A DNA stretch of 64,000 bases from an uncultured Burkholderiales bacterium (GCA_903844385.1 CAIMTJ010000067.1:1-64000); one strand, 5' to 3'; counted from the first letter of the stretch, positions 1 to 11,243 are shown. Notes: generated by a model from the letters alone, not told the origin. A program made the numbers and translations.

Positions 1-2106
1 GCGTGATATAGATAAATATTCAAGATAGTCCTTAATGATTGTGATTAATTTTAAATCATTACAATATTCGGCTATGAATAAATCCCAATCTTTAATTGAT
101 GTATTCGTAGGGTTTTTCTGCAACAGCTCGGTCTTAATAAACGGGAATCCTAACGACACAAGATTTCGCCATTCTTGGTGTGTAGGATTGAAGTTCACGT
201 GATTGAATCCTCTTTTATGTTGTTTTAAGTCATTTGCTTTAAAAATAACGTCATGTTTTACTTTGCCGTTTAATCCAAATACTTTTGCTAAATTTAATTC
301 ATAGGCGTGAATTACATCTGTCTTTCTTTGAAATGATAAAACTTGACTCCAAAATGCCCTGACAACGGGGTTGATTAATGCCTTTTGTTTGAGTACAAAA
401 AAGTAACTTTGAACATGATATAAAAGTTGATGTGAATCTGTTAATGCTATGAAATCAGCGGAGTTATTTTCTATTTTCTTCAAGAGTTGATCGAATGTTG
501 AAAACGGACCCAATATACTGTCGTTTGTAAAAATTATTTTCTTAGCTTGAAATAATTCAGGCATGGCTGTCAATGCGCTCGCCCAAAGAGGAAAATCAAA
601 GCCCGAATTTTTTCTTACCAAAATAGAACAGGCCGAATCTAAACGCTCATCATATTTAAATTCAAGATTATCATTATCGACATGAATACATAGCACTACA
701 TGAATTGATTTTTTGACCAATTGCTCAAGATAGTAAATTGTGGGTTCGTTGATCAATCCGTTCGGCGCAAAGGTAACAAGCAAAGCAAAATCTTGATCTA
801 AAGTTGGCGTATTTAAATTTTTATATATTTCAAAAGGGATTAGTTTGTGATTTGGGGCTTTCTTATAGATACTTGTGATATGTAAGACGAGTGCCCCCAT
901 TTTCCAGGGCAATGAGCTACTAATTCTGATCAACCATGACAGCCCATGCATGTCCACATAAAATCTCAATTTTTTGGATATAAAAGAGGGTGTGAATTTA
1001 AAAGCTAGCCTTTTAAATAAACCAATCAATCTTTTTAGAAGATAGACACTATCTCTAAACGGTGCTGTTAATCTCCAGCTACGACTTCTTAAAATATCTG
1101 CGTAATCTTTTTGAAGCATCGAATTATCATGACGTAGTTGCTTCATTTCATTGAGTGCCTCTTTAAGGTTCAAATTGTTTACATATAATTTTGCCTCCAA
1201 AGATTGATTAAGTTCTTGATTTGTTTTAATTTCTTTTAGTAAGTACTCTTTTTCCTCAGTTAAAGCATTTAACCTTTTCAAACGGTCCGCAAGATTTACA
1301 TGAGCTGAATCAATTTCATTTTTTAATTGAGTAAGCGTTTCTTTCTGTTCGTCGAGTTGAACAAAAGAATTCCATGCGAACTCTATTAATTTCGTTCTAT
1401 TTGTATTTTTTTCACCATCCATCCATTTTGTATAAACTCGTTGGTGCTCAATGCTATAAAAAGGCTTGATATTGTGTACGCCAGAGCTCTCATGGATTCG
1501 ATAGTATGCAGAAACACCCTCAACCTTTTTAAACTCGCCACATTGACTCAGTTGTATCCAAAAATCCCAATCTTCATAAACAGCCAGCGATCGATCAAAG
1601 GAACATCCTTGATCAAGGACTTGTCGCTTGAATAAAACACTGAATGTGGTCATAAAGTTTCCACACAAAAGCTTGAGCGGATTGTAATGAGGGGAACCAC
1701 TCGCACGAGGACTTTTTAGGTCACTGTCTACCACTTCATAATCCGTGAAAACTGCAACTAATTTTTCACAAGTTAAGTCAAACTCCTTCATTGCCTCGAC
1801 TAACTTTTGAATATGCTCAGGAAATATAATGTCATCATCATCCAAAATCAATAAATAATCGCCACTGCTGTTTTGAAGACCTCGATTCGCTGCATCTGAT
1901 CTTGTTAAATAAACATCAGAATCAATAAATCTAATAGGGAAAATTCCCGCTTGAGTCGGTGGTTGGCTATGGCTAGGAATAGCAGAGATCAATACAACTT
2001 CAATTGAGTTGTAGGTTTGATTAGCAACACTCGTTAACGCCTGCTCAAGGAAGGACTTCCTATCTGTACTTCTGATCAAAACTGATACGAGTAGTGGTTT
2101 AGACAT
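1..2106 (-). CDS. Family 2 glycosyltransferase with C-terminal rhamnan-synthesis-F (RgpF)-like domain; 3' end truncated by window edge
   Basis: Manual translation of minus strand from ATG at 2106 stays open to position 1 (702 codons): MSKPLLVSVLIRSTDRKSFLEQAL...SDVYLTRSDAANRGLQNSSGDYLLILDDDDIIFPEH... (GT2 motifs), then a coiled-coil-like stretch and ...LLVTFAPNGLINEPTIYYLEQLVKKSIHVVLCIHVD...ILVRKNSGFDFPLWASAL...KKIIFTNDSILGPF. Absent from the supplied ORF track because it has no stop in the window. Confidence 0.85.
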   Translation of the reverse strand, partial: MSKPLLVSVLIRSTDRKSFLEQALTSVANQTYNSIEVVLISAIPSHSQPPTQAGIFPIRFIDSDVYLTRSDAANRGLQNSSGDYLLILDDDDIIFPEHIQKLVEAMKEFDLTCEKLVAVFTDYEVVDSDLKSPRASGSPHYNPLKLLCGNFMTTFSVLFKRQVLDQGCSFDRSLAVYEDWDFWIQLSQCGEFKKVEGVSAYYRIHESSGVHNIKPFYSIEHQRVYTKWMDGEKNTNRTKLIEFAWNSFVQLDEQKETLTQLKNEIDSAHVNLADRLKRLNALTEEKEYLLKEIKTNQELNQSLEAKLYVNNLNLKEALNEMKQLRHDNSMLQKDYADILRSRSWRLTAPFRDSVYLLKRLIGLFKRLAFKFTPSFISKKLRFYVDMHGLSWLIRISSSLPWKMGALVLHITSIYKKAPNHKLIPFEIYKNLNTPTLDQDFALLVTFAPNGLINEPTIYYLEQLVKKSIHVVLCIHVDNDNLEFKYDERLDSACSILVRKNSGFDFPLWASALTAMPELFQAKKIIFTNDSILGPFSTFDQLLKKIENNSADFIALTDSHQLLYHVQSYFFVLKQKALINPVVRAFWSQVLSFQRKTDVIHAYELNLAKVFGLNGKVKHDVIFKANDLKQHKRGFNHVNFNPTHQEWRNLVSLGFPFIKTELLQKNPTNTSIKDWDLFIAEYCNDLKLITIIKDYLEYLSISR

Positions 2107-2394
2107 TGAAAACAGAAGTAATTAAGGCCTGCAACAATAAGTCGCGCTCATTTTAAAATATTTTTTAATACTTTATAAGTATATCACTTAACTGCAATTG
2201 ATTTTTCACCTTTGAAAATGGTTGTTTTCGAAAAGTATTAACCACGCAGCAAGATTGATGAATGATCAGCTATGAGCATCTGATGTCCATTTTTTTACGC
2301 CTGTGATGAGAACATTTGCATATGCAAGCGCTCTAGTTTTAAATTATTTCTTATTTTAAAACGCATACATTTAATTTCATTTCTACAAATATTT

Positions 2395-3588
2395 TTAGTT
2401 ATTTGATGTCGATCGACTCAAACGGCTAGCCATCCAAAAAGAACAGGTAAAAAGTATAGCAACTAGACAAACCCCAAAAAGAACCGGCTGATATGAACCG
2501 TTGATCATCCAGATAGATGCAGCGACTGCGGGTCCTATCGCTCTAGCTAGCATGGTCGGAATTGTAAGTAATCCATTGATTGAACCATATGCATGTGGAC
2601 TTAACATTTCAGGCACAACCAAACCACGCACAATCGTAAAGATACCATTACACAGTCCATAGCAAGCAATTAATGCAGTAAACCACCATATATTTTTTGT
2701 AATCACAAAAGCTAAGCAACCAAAGACAAATGGAAAGGCACACGCCACAACCGAACCAACAACTCTCATCGGTACATTATTTGCCATATAAGCAATGAGG
2801 ACTCGACCAAAGAACTGCATTGGTCCCAATACCATTAAGACCCTGACCACATCGTTTGTGCTCAGTCCCTTTTCTTGCAAAATTGGGTAGGCATGAAAAA
2901 TAAAAACCGTAAACATAATCGAGTACAGCGTTAGAGCTAATAAGAGCAACCAAAAAACTGAATTTTTCAATGTTTCGTTCACTACAGCACGATCTCTCAC
3001 TTTATTATTTTCAACTTCGTCTGTTTTCTCTTGATGTTCAGCATCAAATTGTGGCTGTATACAAAAACAATATATCACCCCCCAAATTAGATTTATTACA
3101 GCTAAGATCAAAAGCGAAACGCGCCATGAATAGTTCTCAATTAATAACTGTTCAAGCGGAATGAAGACTGTGCTGGCAAAACCACCCCAAAGCGTTACGA
3201 TCGTAATACTCGATCTAGCATGCAAAGCTCCAACTTTCCTCGCTATGACAGCGAACGCAGCTTCATAAAGCAGACAAGCTTGAAGCCCGCCAATAAAGAT
3301 GGAAAGAATGTAAAAAATATACTTGCCTGTAACAAGTGACCACCCCAATAACATGATTGCAGTGAGAAAAGATGCTATTGTCATGATCCAACGGCCGAAG
3401 CCACGATCCATAGCAATGCCCACTGGATAAGTGAATAGTGCTGTGGACAACATACTGAGCGTTGCTCCTAAAAAGACATCTGACTTCGTCCAGCCCAAAT
3501 CTGGTCCCATTACTGAAGCGATAAGGGGAAAGCTATAGTAAAGTGACCCCCAAGAACATACCTGGCCTGCTCCCAATATATGGGCCAA
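2395..3588 (-). CDS. MFS transporter
   Basis: 397 aa hydrophobic ORF with MFS-like repeats (GAGQVCSWGSLYYSFPLIASVMG...FTYPVGIAMDRGFGRW). Only a TTG start is available. Confidence 0.75.
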   Translation of the reverse strand: MAHILGAGQVCSWGSLYYSFPLIASVMGPDLGWTKSDVFLGATLSMLSTALFTYPVGIAMDRGFGRWIMTIASFLTAIMLLGWSLVTGKYIFYILSIFIGGLQACLLYEAAFAVIARKVGALHARSSITIVTLWGGFASTVFIPLEQLLIENYSWRVSLLILAVINLIWGVIYCFCIQPQFDAEHQEKTDEVENNKVRDRAVVNETLKNSVFWLLLLALTLYSIMFTVFIFHAYPILQEKGLSTNDVVRVLMVLGPMQFFGRVLIAYMANNVPMRVVGSVVACAFPFVFGCLAFVITKNIWWFTALIACYGLCNGIFTIVRGLVVPEMLSPHAYGSINGLLTIPTMLARAIGPAVAASIWMINGSYQPVLFGVCLVAILFTCSFWMASRLSRSTSNN

Positions 3589-3854
3589 CCAGCTACTTGA
3601 TATATTGCCTTTTATAATATTATTGATAAATTACATCCATCATAATAATTGGAGATGATGTCTAGACGAGCGTATGGGTTTAGAAATTTCGAGAATTACA
3701 GACTGCGCGTCTTGGCACACTGTGGTTGGAATGGAGTATTCAACCGTGTTTGATAAATGCTCATCCCCCGTTAATTGGGAAGAGCCCCCTAATTGGCAAG
3801 GGCCAGAAGAGCCCCCTTTAGCATGGGGAAAGCTGTGGGGAAAATCAATAATAT

Positions 3855-3876
3855 CAAAATAAGTTGTTGAACTTAT
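3855..3876 (-). terminator. Hairpin downstream of tRNA-Ser
   Basis: Minus strand ATAAGTT-CAAC-AACTTAT perfect 7-bp stem followed by TTTTG. Confidence 0.5.
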
Positions 3877-3884
3877 TGTCATAT

Positions 3885-3977
3885 TGGCGGAAACGGAGGG
3901 ATTCGAACCCTCGATGCAGCTCATCACCGCATACTCCCTTAGCAGGGGAGCACCTTCGGCCTCTCGGTCACGTTTCC
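3885..3977 (-). tRNA. serX: tRNA-Ser(GCU)
   Basis: Minus strand GGAAACGTGACCGAGAGGCCGAAGGTGCTCCCCTGCTAAGGGAGTATGCGG...GGTTCGAATCCCTCCGTTTCCGCCA: 7-bp acceptor stem, anticodon stem-loop CTCCC-CTGCTAA-GGGAG, long variable arm, T-loop GGTTCGAATCC, encoded CCA. Confidence 0.95.
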
Positions 3978-3988
3978 TGATTGGCTTA

Positions 3989-5257
3989 TTATGCCTGAAC
4001 TTGGTCCAAATCAAAAGTTTTGTGCAGTGCACGCACGGCCAATTCCATGTATTTTTCATCGATCACGACCGATGTTTTAATTTCACTGGTCGAAATCATC
4101 TGAATATTGATGCCTTCTTGGCTCAATGTTTGAAACATTTTGCTGGCAATGCCCACGTGGCTTCGCATCCCAATTCCGACAATGGATACCTTGCACGTCT
4201 GTGTGTCACCCACCACTTCAGTGGCCCCAAGTTCTGGCAACACTTTACTCTTCAGGATGTCGAGGGTTTTGGCGTAATCATTGCGGTGAACGGTAAAGCT
4301 GAAATCGGTTTTTCCGTCTTTACTGATGTTTTGAATGATCATGTCCACTTCAATGTTGGCCTGTGCCACTGCGCCCAATATTTGATAAGCAATTCCGGGC
4401 TTGTCGGGGACGCCCAGAACAGAAATTTTGGCTTCATCGCGGTTAAAGGCAATGCCTGAGACGATTGCTTGTTCCATTTTTTCATCCTCTTCAAAGCTGA
4501 TCAATGTGCCCGAGCGGGCCTCTTCTTCCAAATCGATATCCCAATCTGTAAAGCTCGATAAAACACGAAGTGGGACCTTGTACTTACCTGCGAACTCGAC
4601 CGAGCGAATTTGAAGCACCTTGCTGCCCATGGACGCCATCTCCAGCATCTCTTCAAAACTCACCGTCATGAGTCGCTTGGCCAAGGGAACAATCCTGGGG
4701 TCGGTGGTGTAGACGCCATCGACATCGGTGTAAATCAAACACTCTTTGGCCTTCAATGCTGCCGCCACAGCCACCGCCGATGTGTCCGAACCGCCACGAC
4801 CCAGGGTCGTGATGTTGCCCATCTCATCCACCCCTTGAAATCCCGTGATGATGACCACCCGGCCTTGATTCAAATCCGCCATCACCCTTTTGTCATCAAT
4901 GGATTCAATGCGAGCTTTGGTGAAAGCGCTGTTGGTTTTGATCGGCACTTGCCAGCCCGCATAACTGATGGCGTCGATGCCTTGGGCTTGCAGGGCAATG
5001 GCCAAAAGGGCTGATGACGCCTGCTCGCCTGTAGAGGCCAACATATCGAGCTCTCGGTGATAGGCGTCGCTGATGAGGTTGGGGGCCAACTCCTTGGCCA
5101 GGCCAAGGAGTCGATTGGTCTCGCCGCTCATGGCAGACGGCACCACCACCATTTGGTGTCCGGCACGGTGCCACTTGGCCACGCGCTTGGCCACATTGCT
5201 GATTCTCTCTGGACTTCCCATGGAAGTTCCACCATATTTATGTACGATCAATGCCAT
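3989..5257 (-). CDS. lysC: Aspartate kinase
   Basis: MALIVHKYGGTSMGSPERI... and two C-terminal ACT-type repeats. The ORF track starts 4 codons earlier (5269). Confidence 0.95.
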   Translation of the reverse strand: MALIVHKYGGTSMGSPERISNVAKRVAKWHRAGHQMVVVPSAMSGETNRLLGLAKELAPNLISDAYHRELDMLASTGEQASSALLAIALQAQGIDAISYAGWQVPIKTNSAFTKARIESIDDKRVMADLNQGRVVIITGFQGVDEMGNITTLGRGGSDTSAVAVAAALKAKECLIYTDVDGVYTTDPRIVPLAKRLMTVSFEEMLEMASMGSKVLQIRSVEFAGKYKVPLRVLSSFTDWDIDLEEEARSGTLISFEEDEKMEQAIVSGIAFNRDEAKISVLGVPDKPGIAYQILGAVAQANIEVDMIIQNISKDGKTDFSFTVHRNDYAKTLDILKSKVLPELGATEVVGDTQTCKVSIVGIGMRSHVGIASKMFQTLSQEGINIQMISTSEIKTSVVIDEKYMELAVRALHKTFDLDQVQA

Positions 5258-5274
5258 TTTGCATCTCACTGGGT

Positions 5275-6312
5275 CTAAAGCAAACCGTCTATTGTAACAA
5301 GGCTCAGGTTTTCACCCAACCTCAACACCCTGCCTGTTCCCACTTTGAGATCAATGTGGTGCCCCCTTGTCTGACACGAGCGCACTTGATGAATCAATTC
5401 TTGCATCTGTGCGGCACTGGCTTGACAAGCCTCCCCTGCCAACCACAGCCTGAGCACATTGCCCAGACGGTCATCTCCCAAATTTTGTAAGGCCTTGATT
5501 TGTGGCGGATTCCCAACATTGCGCAGATCCATTTCAGCCAATTCCTCAAGCAAACGTTGGGCCTGGGCGATGTGTTTGGCACTTCTGGCCAGCATTTGGG
5601 CAAACTCAGGAAAAGCCTCACGCAATGGCGGCAGGATATGTTGTCGAATGCGGTTGCGCGTGTAGCGGGTGTCTGCGTTGGTGGGGTCCTCCACCCAGTC
5701 TAGACCATGCCTGTGGTTGAACGCCCGCAAGTCGTCGACAGACACCTGCACAATGGGTCGATGAAAATTCACCCCATTTCTCATCCATTGGGTGCGCATG
5801 CCGCTCAAACCTGGCAAGCCCGCACCGCGGCTGAGCGCCAGCACCACCGTCTCAATTTGATCCTGGGCGTGTTGGGCCAAGGCAATATCGCGCACTTGCC
5901 CCGACCAGTTTTGATTCAGAGCATCCTCGAGAGCCTGGTACCTCGCACGACGAGCAGCGTCCTCTGGGCTTTGACCCATCACGTGGGCCGCATTCACCCG
6001 CACGACAGCCAAAGGGATTGCGTTGGTCTGACAAAACGTCTTGGCTTGCTGCTCAAAATCTCCTGCCGCGTCTTGCAGCCCATGGTTGACGTGAACGGCT
6101 CGCACGAGTCCAGGCCACTTTTGCTGGCAAGCCCATAGTAAAGCGGTGGAATCGGCCCCGCCACTGTAGGCCACCGCCAAGGGTAGGCTGGGTGTGAATC
6201 CCATCAAGGCCTTGGTCAAGGCTTGGGGGTCCGGGGTATTTCGGGGCAACTCCAAAGCGTGCTCCCCTGAACCTCTAGCGGGATTCGACTTTGGTGTCGG
6301 TGTAGCGACCAT
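5275..6312 (-). CDS. tilS: tRNA(Ile)-lysidine synthase
   Basis: N-type ATP pyrophosphatase motif [21 protein letters not shown]. Confidence 0.93.
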   Translation of the reverse strand: MVATPTPKSNPARGSGEHALELPRNTPDPQALTKALMGFTPSLPLAVAYSGGADSTALLWACQQKWPGLVRAVHVNHGLQDAAGDFEQQAKTFCQTNAIPLAVVRVNAAHVMGQSPEDAARRARYQALEDALNQNWSGQVRDIALAQHAQDQIETVVLALSRGAGLPGLSGMRTQWMRNGVNFHRPIVQVSVDDLRAFNHRHGLDWVEDPTNADTRYTRNRIRQHILPPLREAFPEFAQMLARSAKHIAQAQRLLEELAEMDLRNVGNPPQIKALQNLGDDRLGNVLRLWLAGEACQASAAQMQELIHQVRSCQTRGHHIDLKVGTGRVLRLGENLSLVTIDGLL

Positions 6313-7252
6313 AACTTTGCAGCCGTTCGTAGCGCCTTTCCAACAACTCCTTGGTTTTCAAATCAGCGACTTGACGCCAAGCATCGTTCAACCCTCGCTT
6401 TAATTGTGAGGCCATGAGTTTGCTGTCACGATGGGCTCCTCCAACAGGCTCGTTGACGATTTTGTCAATCAAACCCAAAGCCTTGAGCCGATGCGCTGTC
6501 ACACCAAGCGCTTCTGCAGCATCTTCAATTCGCTCAGCGGTTTTCCAAAGAATGGAAGCACAGCCCTCGGGGCTGATCACCGAATAGACGGAGTACTGCA
6601 ACATCAAAACTTGATCGGCCACACTGATGGCCAAAGCCCCTCCCGAGCCACCTTCACCAATGATGGTGGTGATGATAGGCACTTCAAGCTGGGCCATCTC
6701 AAAAATGTTGCGCCCGATCGCCTCGCTTTGCCCACGCTCTTCGGCGTCGATACCTGGATAGGCACCGGGCGTATCGACAAAGGTGAAGACCGGGATCTTA
6801 AATTTCTCAGCTGTCTTCATCAAACGCAAGGCTTTGCGATACCCTTCTGGACGGGTCATCCCAAAATTCCTGGCTGCACGCTCCTTGGTGTCTCGCCCCT
6901 TTTGGTGACCGAGCACCATGCAAGACAGTCCATTAAAGCGCGCCAAACCGCCCACAATGCTCAAGTCATCCGCAAAATGACGGTCCCCATGCATCTCCAC
7001 AAAATCCGTGAAGAGCTCGTTGACATAGTCCAAGGTGTAGGGCCGCTCGGGGTGGCGCGCAATCTTGGTGATTTGCCAAGCCGACAAATTGCTATAAATG
7101 TCTTTGGTGAGTTGCTGACTTTTCTTGGACAACTGTTCAATCTCTTGAGAGATGTCAACAGCCGACTCGCTTTGCACGTAGCGCAACTCGTCGATCTTGG
7201 ACTCGAGTTCAGCAATGGGCTGCTCAAAGTCGAGAAACATTTTCTTGGCCAT
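6275..7252 (-). CDS. accA: Acetyl-CoA carboxylase carboxyltransferase subunit alpha
   Basis: [20 protein letters not shown]...[36 protein letters not shown]...[15 protein letters not shown]. Confidence 0.97.
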   Translation of the reverse strand: MAKKMFLDFEQPIAELESKIDELRYVQSESAVDISQEIEQLSKKSQQLTKDIYSNLSAWQITKIARHPERPYTLDYVNELFTDFVEMHGDRHFADDLSIVGGLARFNGLSCMVLGHQKGRDTKERAARNFGMTRPEGYRKALRLMKTAEKFKIPVFTFVDTPGAYPGIDAEERGQSEAIGRNIFEMAQLEVPIITTIIGEGGSGGALAISVADQVLMLQYSVYSVISPEGCASILWKTAERIEDAAEALGVTAHRLKALGLIDKIVNEPVGGAHRDSKLMASQLKRGLNDAWRQVADLKTKELLERRYERLQSYGRYTDTKVESR

Positions 7253-7275
7253 TCAGTGCATCCTCTGTCTTTTAT

Positions 7276-7935
7276 TCAATACTCAACGGGCAAGGGGTCC
7301 AATGAGCGCCACATGTACCAAGTCGCCACACTTCGATACGGAGCCCAGGCTTGCGCGACTTCGCGCGCATCACTGCGAGAGACGGCTTCACCTGAAAAGT
7401 AATTGCGACTGATGCCATTGATCAAGCCCACATCATCCAAAGGCAGCACATCAGGTCGCATCAGATGAAAGATCAAAAACATCTCCGCTGTCCAGCGTCC
7501 AATCCCGCGAATGGCCACCAATTCCTCGATGATGGCCTCATCCTCCATCGACACCCATTTGCTCGGGCGCACATCGCCAGAGACAAAATGCAAGGACAAG
7601 TCGACCAAATACTCCACTTTGCGAGCGGACAAACCAGCGGCTCGCATATCATCGACTTTGAGCTTCAAGACCTTTTGCGCCGTCATGCTTTTGCTCAGCA
7701 GGGAAAACCGCTCCCACACCGTTTGCGCAGCTTTAACGGAGATTTGTTGCCCCACAATGCTGCGCGCCAGCGTCACAAACGCGTCACCACGTGAGCCCAA
7801 GCGGGATTGACCAAACTGCGGGATCAAGCGCTTCATGACCCGGTCCTTTTTGCACAAATGCCGGCAAGCTTCATCCCAATAATCGGGCGCTTCCAGTGCA
7901 CAAGGGCTGAGCGCGTTCAAGTGAGTTGTTCCCAA
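7276..7935 (-). CDS. DNA-3-methyladenine glycosylase II family (HhH-GPD)
   Basis: [19 protein letters not shown]...[30 protein letters not shown] motif. Confidence 0.9.
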   Translation of the reverse strand: MGTTHLNALSPCALEAPDYWDEACRHLCKKDRVMKRLIPQFGQSRLGSRGDAFVTLARSIVGQQISVKAAQTVWERFSLLSKSMTAQKVLKLKVDDMRAAGLSARKVEYLVDLSLHFVSGDVRPSKWVSMEDEAIIEELVAIRGIGRWTAEMFLIFHLMRPDVLPLDDVGLINGISRNYFSGEAVSRSDAREVAQAWAPYRSVATWYMWRSLDPLPVEY

Positions 7936-9299
7936 GTGGTGCCACTGGCCGAGTCTTTGAGCACGATGCCTTGCTCCAACAAGGACTGGCGAATTTGGTC
8001 GGCCAAAGCAAAATTTTTAGCAGCTTTGGCGCTCGCTCGCTCGTTGATCTTTTTCTCAATGTCAGCGGCTTTCACAACCGCACCCGACTGCAAAAATGCG
8101 CTGGGGCTCAGCTGCAAGAGCCCCAGCACACCGCCCAAGACCTTCAAGAGGCCCGCCATCTGCGGCGAGCGAGTGCGATTGACTTCGCCGGCGAGCTCAA
8201 AGAGCACCGCGACAGCCTCAGGAGTGGCAAAATCTTCGTCCATGGCCGATTTGAAGCGAGCGGCAAAGTCACCGCGCCAGTCCACCTGCGACAAACTCAA
8301 TGGCGCAGGTGCGACCAATTCAAGTGCCGTGTAGAGACGCTTTAAGGCGCCATGGGCGTCGTTCAAATGCACATCCGAATAATTGAGCGCACTCCTGTAG
8401 TGACTTCTAACAATAAAGAAGCGCAAAGTCTCGGGGTGGCAGTGCTCCAACACTTCGCGGATGGTGAAAAAATTACCCAGACTTTTGGACATCTTCTCGT
8501 TGTCGATGTTGACAAAGCCATTGTGCATCCAATAGCGGGCCAACGGTACACCGTTGGCGCCTTCACTTTGTGCAATTTCATTTTCGTGATGGGGAAACTG
8601 TAAATCTGCACCACCGCCGTGGATATCAAAAGTCGCACCAAGCAACTCGCACGCCATGGCCGAGCACTCGATGTGCCAACCGGGGCGCCCCAGCCCAAAC
8701 GGGGCTTGCCATTTGGCCTCCTCTGGCTCCTCGACTTTGCCGCCTTTCCAGAGCACAAAATCCAATGGGTCTTCTTTGCTACCCAAGACGGCAACCCGCT
8801 CACCCGCGTGCAACTCGTCCAAGGATTTACCGGAAAGGTGACCATACGATGCAAAGCGTCGAACCGCAAAATTCACATCGTCCCCGGCTTGGTAGGCCAG
8901 GCCTTTGTCCATCAAGACGCGAATCATGTCCATCATCTGGGGCACATGCTCGGTGGCACGGGGTTGAGCTTGGGGGGGAGCGATATTGAGTTTGGCTGCA
9001 TCCTCGTCTAAAGCCAAGATCATTCGATCGGTCAAGGCGCGAATGGACTCACCGTTGTCCAAGGCGCGGCGAATGATCTTGTCATCGATATCGGTGATGT
9101 TGCGCACATAGTTCACCACATAGCCACTGGCATTGAGCCAGCGCTGGATCACATCAAAAGCGACCATGGAGCGCGCATGCCCAATGTGACAATAGTCATA
9201 AACAGTCATGCCACAAACATACATCCCCACCTTAGGCGGTGCAATGGGCTTAAAAGTCTCGATTTGCCGCTTGAGTGTGTTGTAGATGCGAAGTGTCAT
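7917..9299 (-). CDS. cysS: Cysteinyl-tRNA synthetase
   Basis: [51 protein letters not shown]. Confidence 0.97.
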   Translation of the reverse strand: MTLRIYNTLKRQIETFKPIAPPKVGMYVCGMTVYDYCHIGHARSMVAFDVIQRWLNASGYVVNYVRNITDIDDKIIRRALDNGESIRALTDRMILALDEDAAKLNIAPPQAQPRATEHVPQMMDMIRVLMDKGLAYQAGDDVNFAVRRFASYGHLSGKSLDELHAGERVAVLGSKEDPLDFVLWKGGKVEEPEEAKWQAPFGLGRPGWHIECSAMACELLGATFDIHGGGADLQFPHHENEIAQSEGANGVPLARYWMHNGFVNIDNEKMSKSLGNFFTIREVLEHCHPETLRFFIVRSHYRSALNYSDVHLNDAHGALKRLYTALELVAPAPLSLSQVDWRGDFAARFKSAMDEDFATPEAVAVLFELAGEVNRTRSPQMAGLLKVLGGVLGLLQLSPSAFLQSGAVVKAADIEKKINERASAKAAKNFALADQIRQSLLEQGIVLKDSASGTTWEQLT

Positions 9300-9633
9300 T
9301 GAAGAGGAAAAATCGATGGGTAGGAGCTCAAAGCGCTGGGTCTGGCCAAGCGTCTAGGCCATGGTGCTCAACAAAGCGGGGGCGAGCTCACCAGTCCTTG
9401 TGTTTTAGAAATGCTGTTGCACGTTCATTTTGCCGATCGAGCTTAAAAGAAGCCGCTCCACTTGAGTCTATTACAATGCCTTGAAGTATAAGTGCAAGGC
9501 CAGCCGCATGAAGTCTACTCTTTTGGCACGGATCGAATGGGAGCCACTCGTTTGCATGCCACCCACCAAGCCCTTGCGAACCATCATTGATTTTAATACC
9601 AACTTGGCGACCACCAAACCACTCCCTCATGCC

Positions 9634-10275
9634 ATGACCCATGTATCAACGACTATCGTGTCTGACCTCAAGCGTGAGGGGTTCGCTCGAGTCTCAAGAA
9701 GACCCAGTCGTCTGCGTGCCTTGCGCCAAGCCCTCGTGTTCACCTTGCTCGCACTCGTGTCTTTTTGGCTGCCCATCTGTGCCCGGGCTGAGCCGCACGA
9801 GACAACGCTCAAGTTGATCAAACAAGAAAAGTTCAATGAAGCACAGCGCTTCATCGAGGTCTATCTGCAGGACCACCCGAACGATCCCCAAATGAAATTT
9901 TGGATGGCGCTCTTACTTGACAAGCAAGGTGAGACGCAAACTTCTCTCAAGCTTTACCGAGAAATCACACAGCAATACCCTGAACTGCCCGAGCCTCACA
10001 ATAATTTGGGCATGGCCTTGGCCAAAATGGGCGCTCTCGATGAAGCCAAAGCGGAGTTTGAAATGGCCTTGCGCGAACAACCCGATATGGCCAATGCCAT
10101 GGAAAACTTGTTTCAAGTCTACCTCTTACTCACCCGCCAAACACTCCAAAAAGCACTGTCCCTCAACCCCAGGTCACCGGTTTTGGCCCAGAAACTTCAA
10201 GCCGTTGACGCGCTTGTGAACAGCATCGAGCAGCCCACCCCCACCCCCTTTCATTGGCCCGACAAAACACCTTAA
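9634..10275 (+). CDS. TPR-repeat secreted/envelope protein
   Basis: Signal-like hydrophobic segment (ALVFTLLALVSFWLPICARA) then TPR repeats (PELPEPHNNLGMALAKMGALDEAKAEFEMALREQPD). The ORF track starts at 9481; ATG 9634 is preferred. Confidence 0.75.
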   Translation: MTHVSTTIVSDLKREGFARVSRRPSRLRALRQALVFTLLALVSFWLPICARAEPHETTLKLIKQEKFNEAQRFIEVYLQDHPNDPQMKFWMALLLDKQGETQTSLKLYREITQQYPELPEPHNNLGMALAKMGALDEAKAEFEMALREQPDMANAMENLFQVYLLLTRQTLQKALSLNPRSPVLAQKLQAVDALVNSIEQPTPTPFHWPDKTP

Positions 10276-10394
10276 AGGCGGTGGCTGGGTGCGGGGCAAA
10301 AGGCGCCAAAGAGCTCGTAAAATGCAATATGTGACCCCGTTCTCAGTCAGCCGCTGCCTCTACACCCCCCCCACTTGAACCCACCCAGCTCACC

Positions 10395-11243
10395 ATGTTA
10401 ACCCTGCCCTCTTTTCACGCTCTGATGAGCCTACACTTGGCGCTGCCAACACCTGCCCCAACCCAACACCCCATTGAGCGCGACAAGCGCGCCAACATTT
10501 GGGGCATCCTCAGCCTTTTGGCTTGGGGCTTGGCTTGGAGCATGGTCTGCCTCCAGAATGCGCCTGCACAAACCCCCTCGCCCACAGTTGCTGCCACACA
10601 GCCAAGCCCTGCGCCAATGGCCCCCACCGCCAGTGCAGCTCCTCAAGTCAAGTTTGTCACCTCCATGGGAGAGTTTGTGCTGGAGTTGTACCCCGACAAG
10701 GCCCCCAAAACGGTGGCTAATTTTCTGCAGTACGTTAAAGACCATCACTATGACGGCACCATATTCCACCGCGTGATCAATAGCTTCATGGTCCAAGGCG
10801 GCGGCTATACGCCGAACTTGAAGGAAAAGAAAACCCGCCCACCCGTCGTGCACGAAGGCCAAGCCGCCTTGGCCAAAGGGGGCAGTAAAAACGTGGTGGG
10901 CACGGTGGCCATGGCCAGAACTTCGGAGCCCAATTCCGCGACGGCTCAGTTTTTCATCAACGTCGCCGACAACGCCTTTTTAGACCCCACCCCCATTCCA
11001 CCAGGTGACCCGGTCGCGAGTTTCACCTACCAGGGAAAAACTTACAATAACGTTCCCCGCTCCAACTTGGAAGGCAATCCTCAATTGGTGGGCTACACCG
11101 TTTTTGGTAAAGTCATCAGTGGCATGGACGTGATCAACCGCATCAAAGCCTTACCCACGGGGCCACAGGGCCCCTTCCCCTCCGATGTCCCCAAACCCCT
11201 GGTCACGATTCAATCGGCCAACATCATAAAGACAACACCATGA
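10395..11243 (+). CDS. ppiA: Peptidyl-prolyl cis-trans isomerase, cyclophilin type, exported
   Basis: N-terminal hydrophobic segment, Ala/Pro linker, then KFVTSMGEFVLELYPDKAPKTVANFLQYV...IFHRVINSFMVQGGGY. Confidence 0.88.
   Translation: MLTLPSFHALMSLHLALPTPAPTQHPIERDKRANIWGILSLLAWGLAWSMVCLQNAPAQTPSPTVAATQPSPAPMAPTASAAPQVKFVTSMGEFVLELYPDKAPKTVANFLQYVKDHHYDGTIFHRVINSFMVQGGGYTPNLKEKKTRPPVVHEGQAALAKGGSKNVVGTVAMARTSEPNSATAQFFINVADNAFLDPTPIPPGDPVASFTYQGKTYNNVPRSNLEGNPQLVGYTVFGKVISGMDVINRIKALPTGPQGPFPSDVPKPLVTIQSANIIKTTP

Noticed and set aside
3717-3733. TGGCAC near 3717 as a sigma-54 promoter
   Set aside because: No GC element at the required spacing.
3640-4059. 139-aa minus-strand ORF in the track
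   Set aside because: Runs straight through the tRNA-Ser gene and into lysC; no protein-like features.
6431-7402. 323-aa plus-strand ORF
   Set aside because: Antisense to accA; composition typical of a mirror frame in a higher-GC gene.
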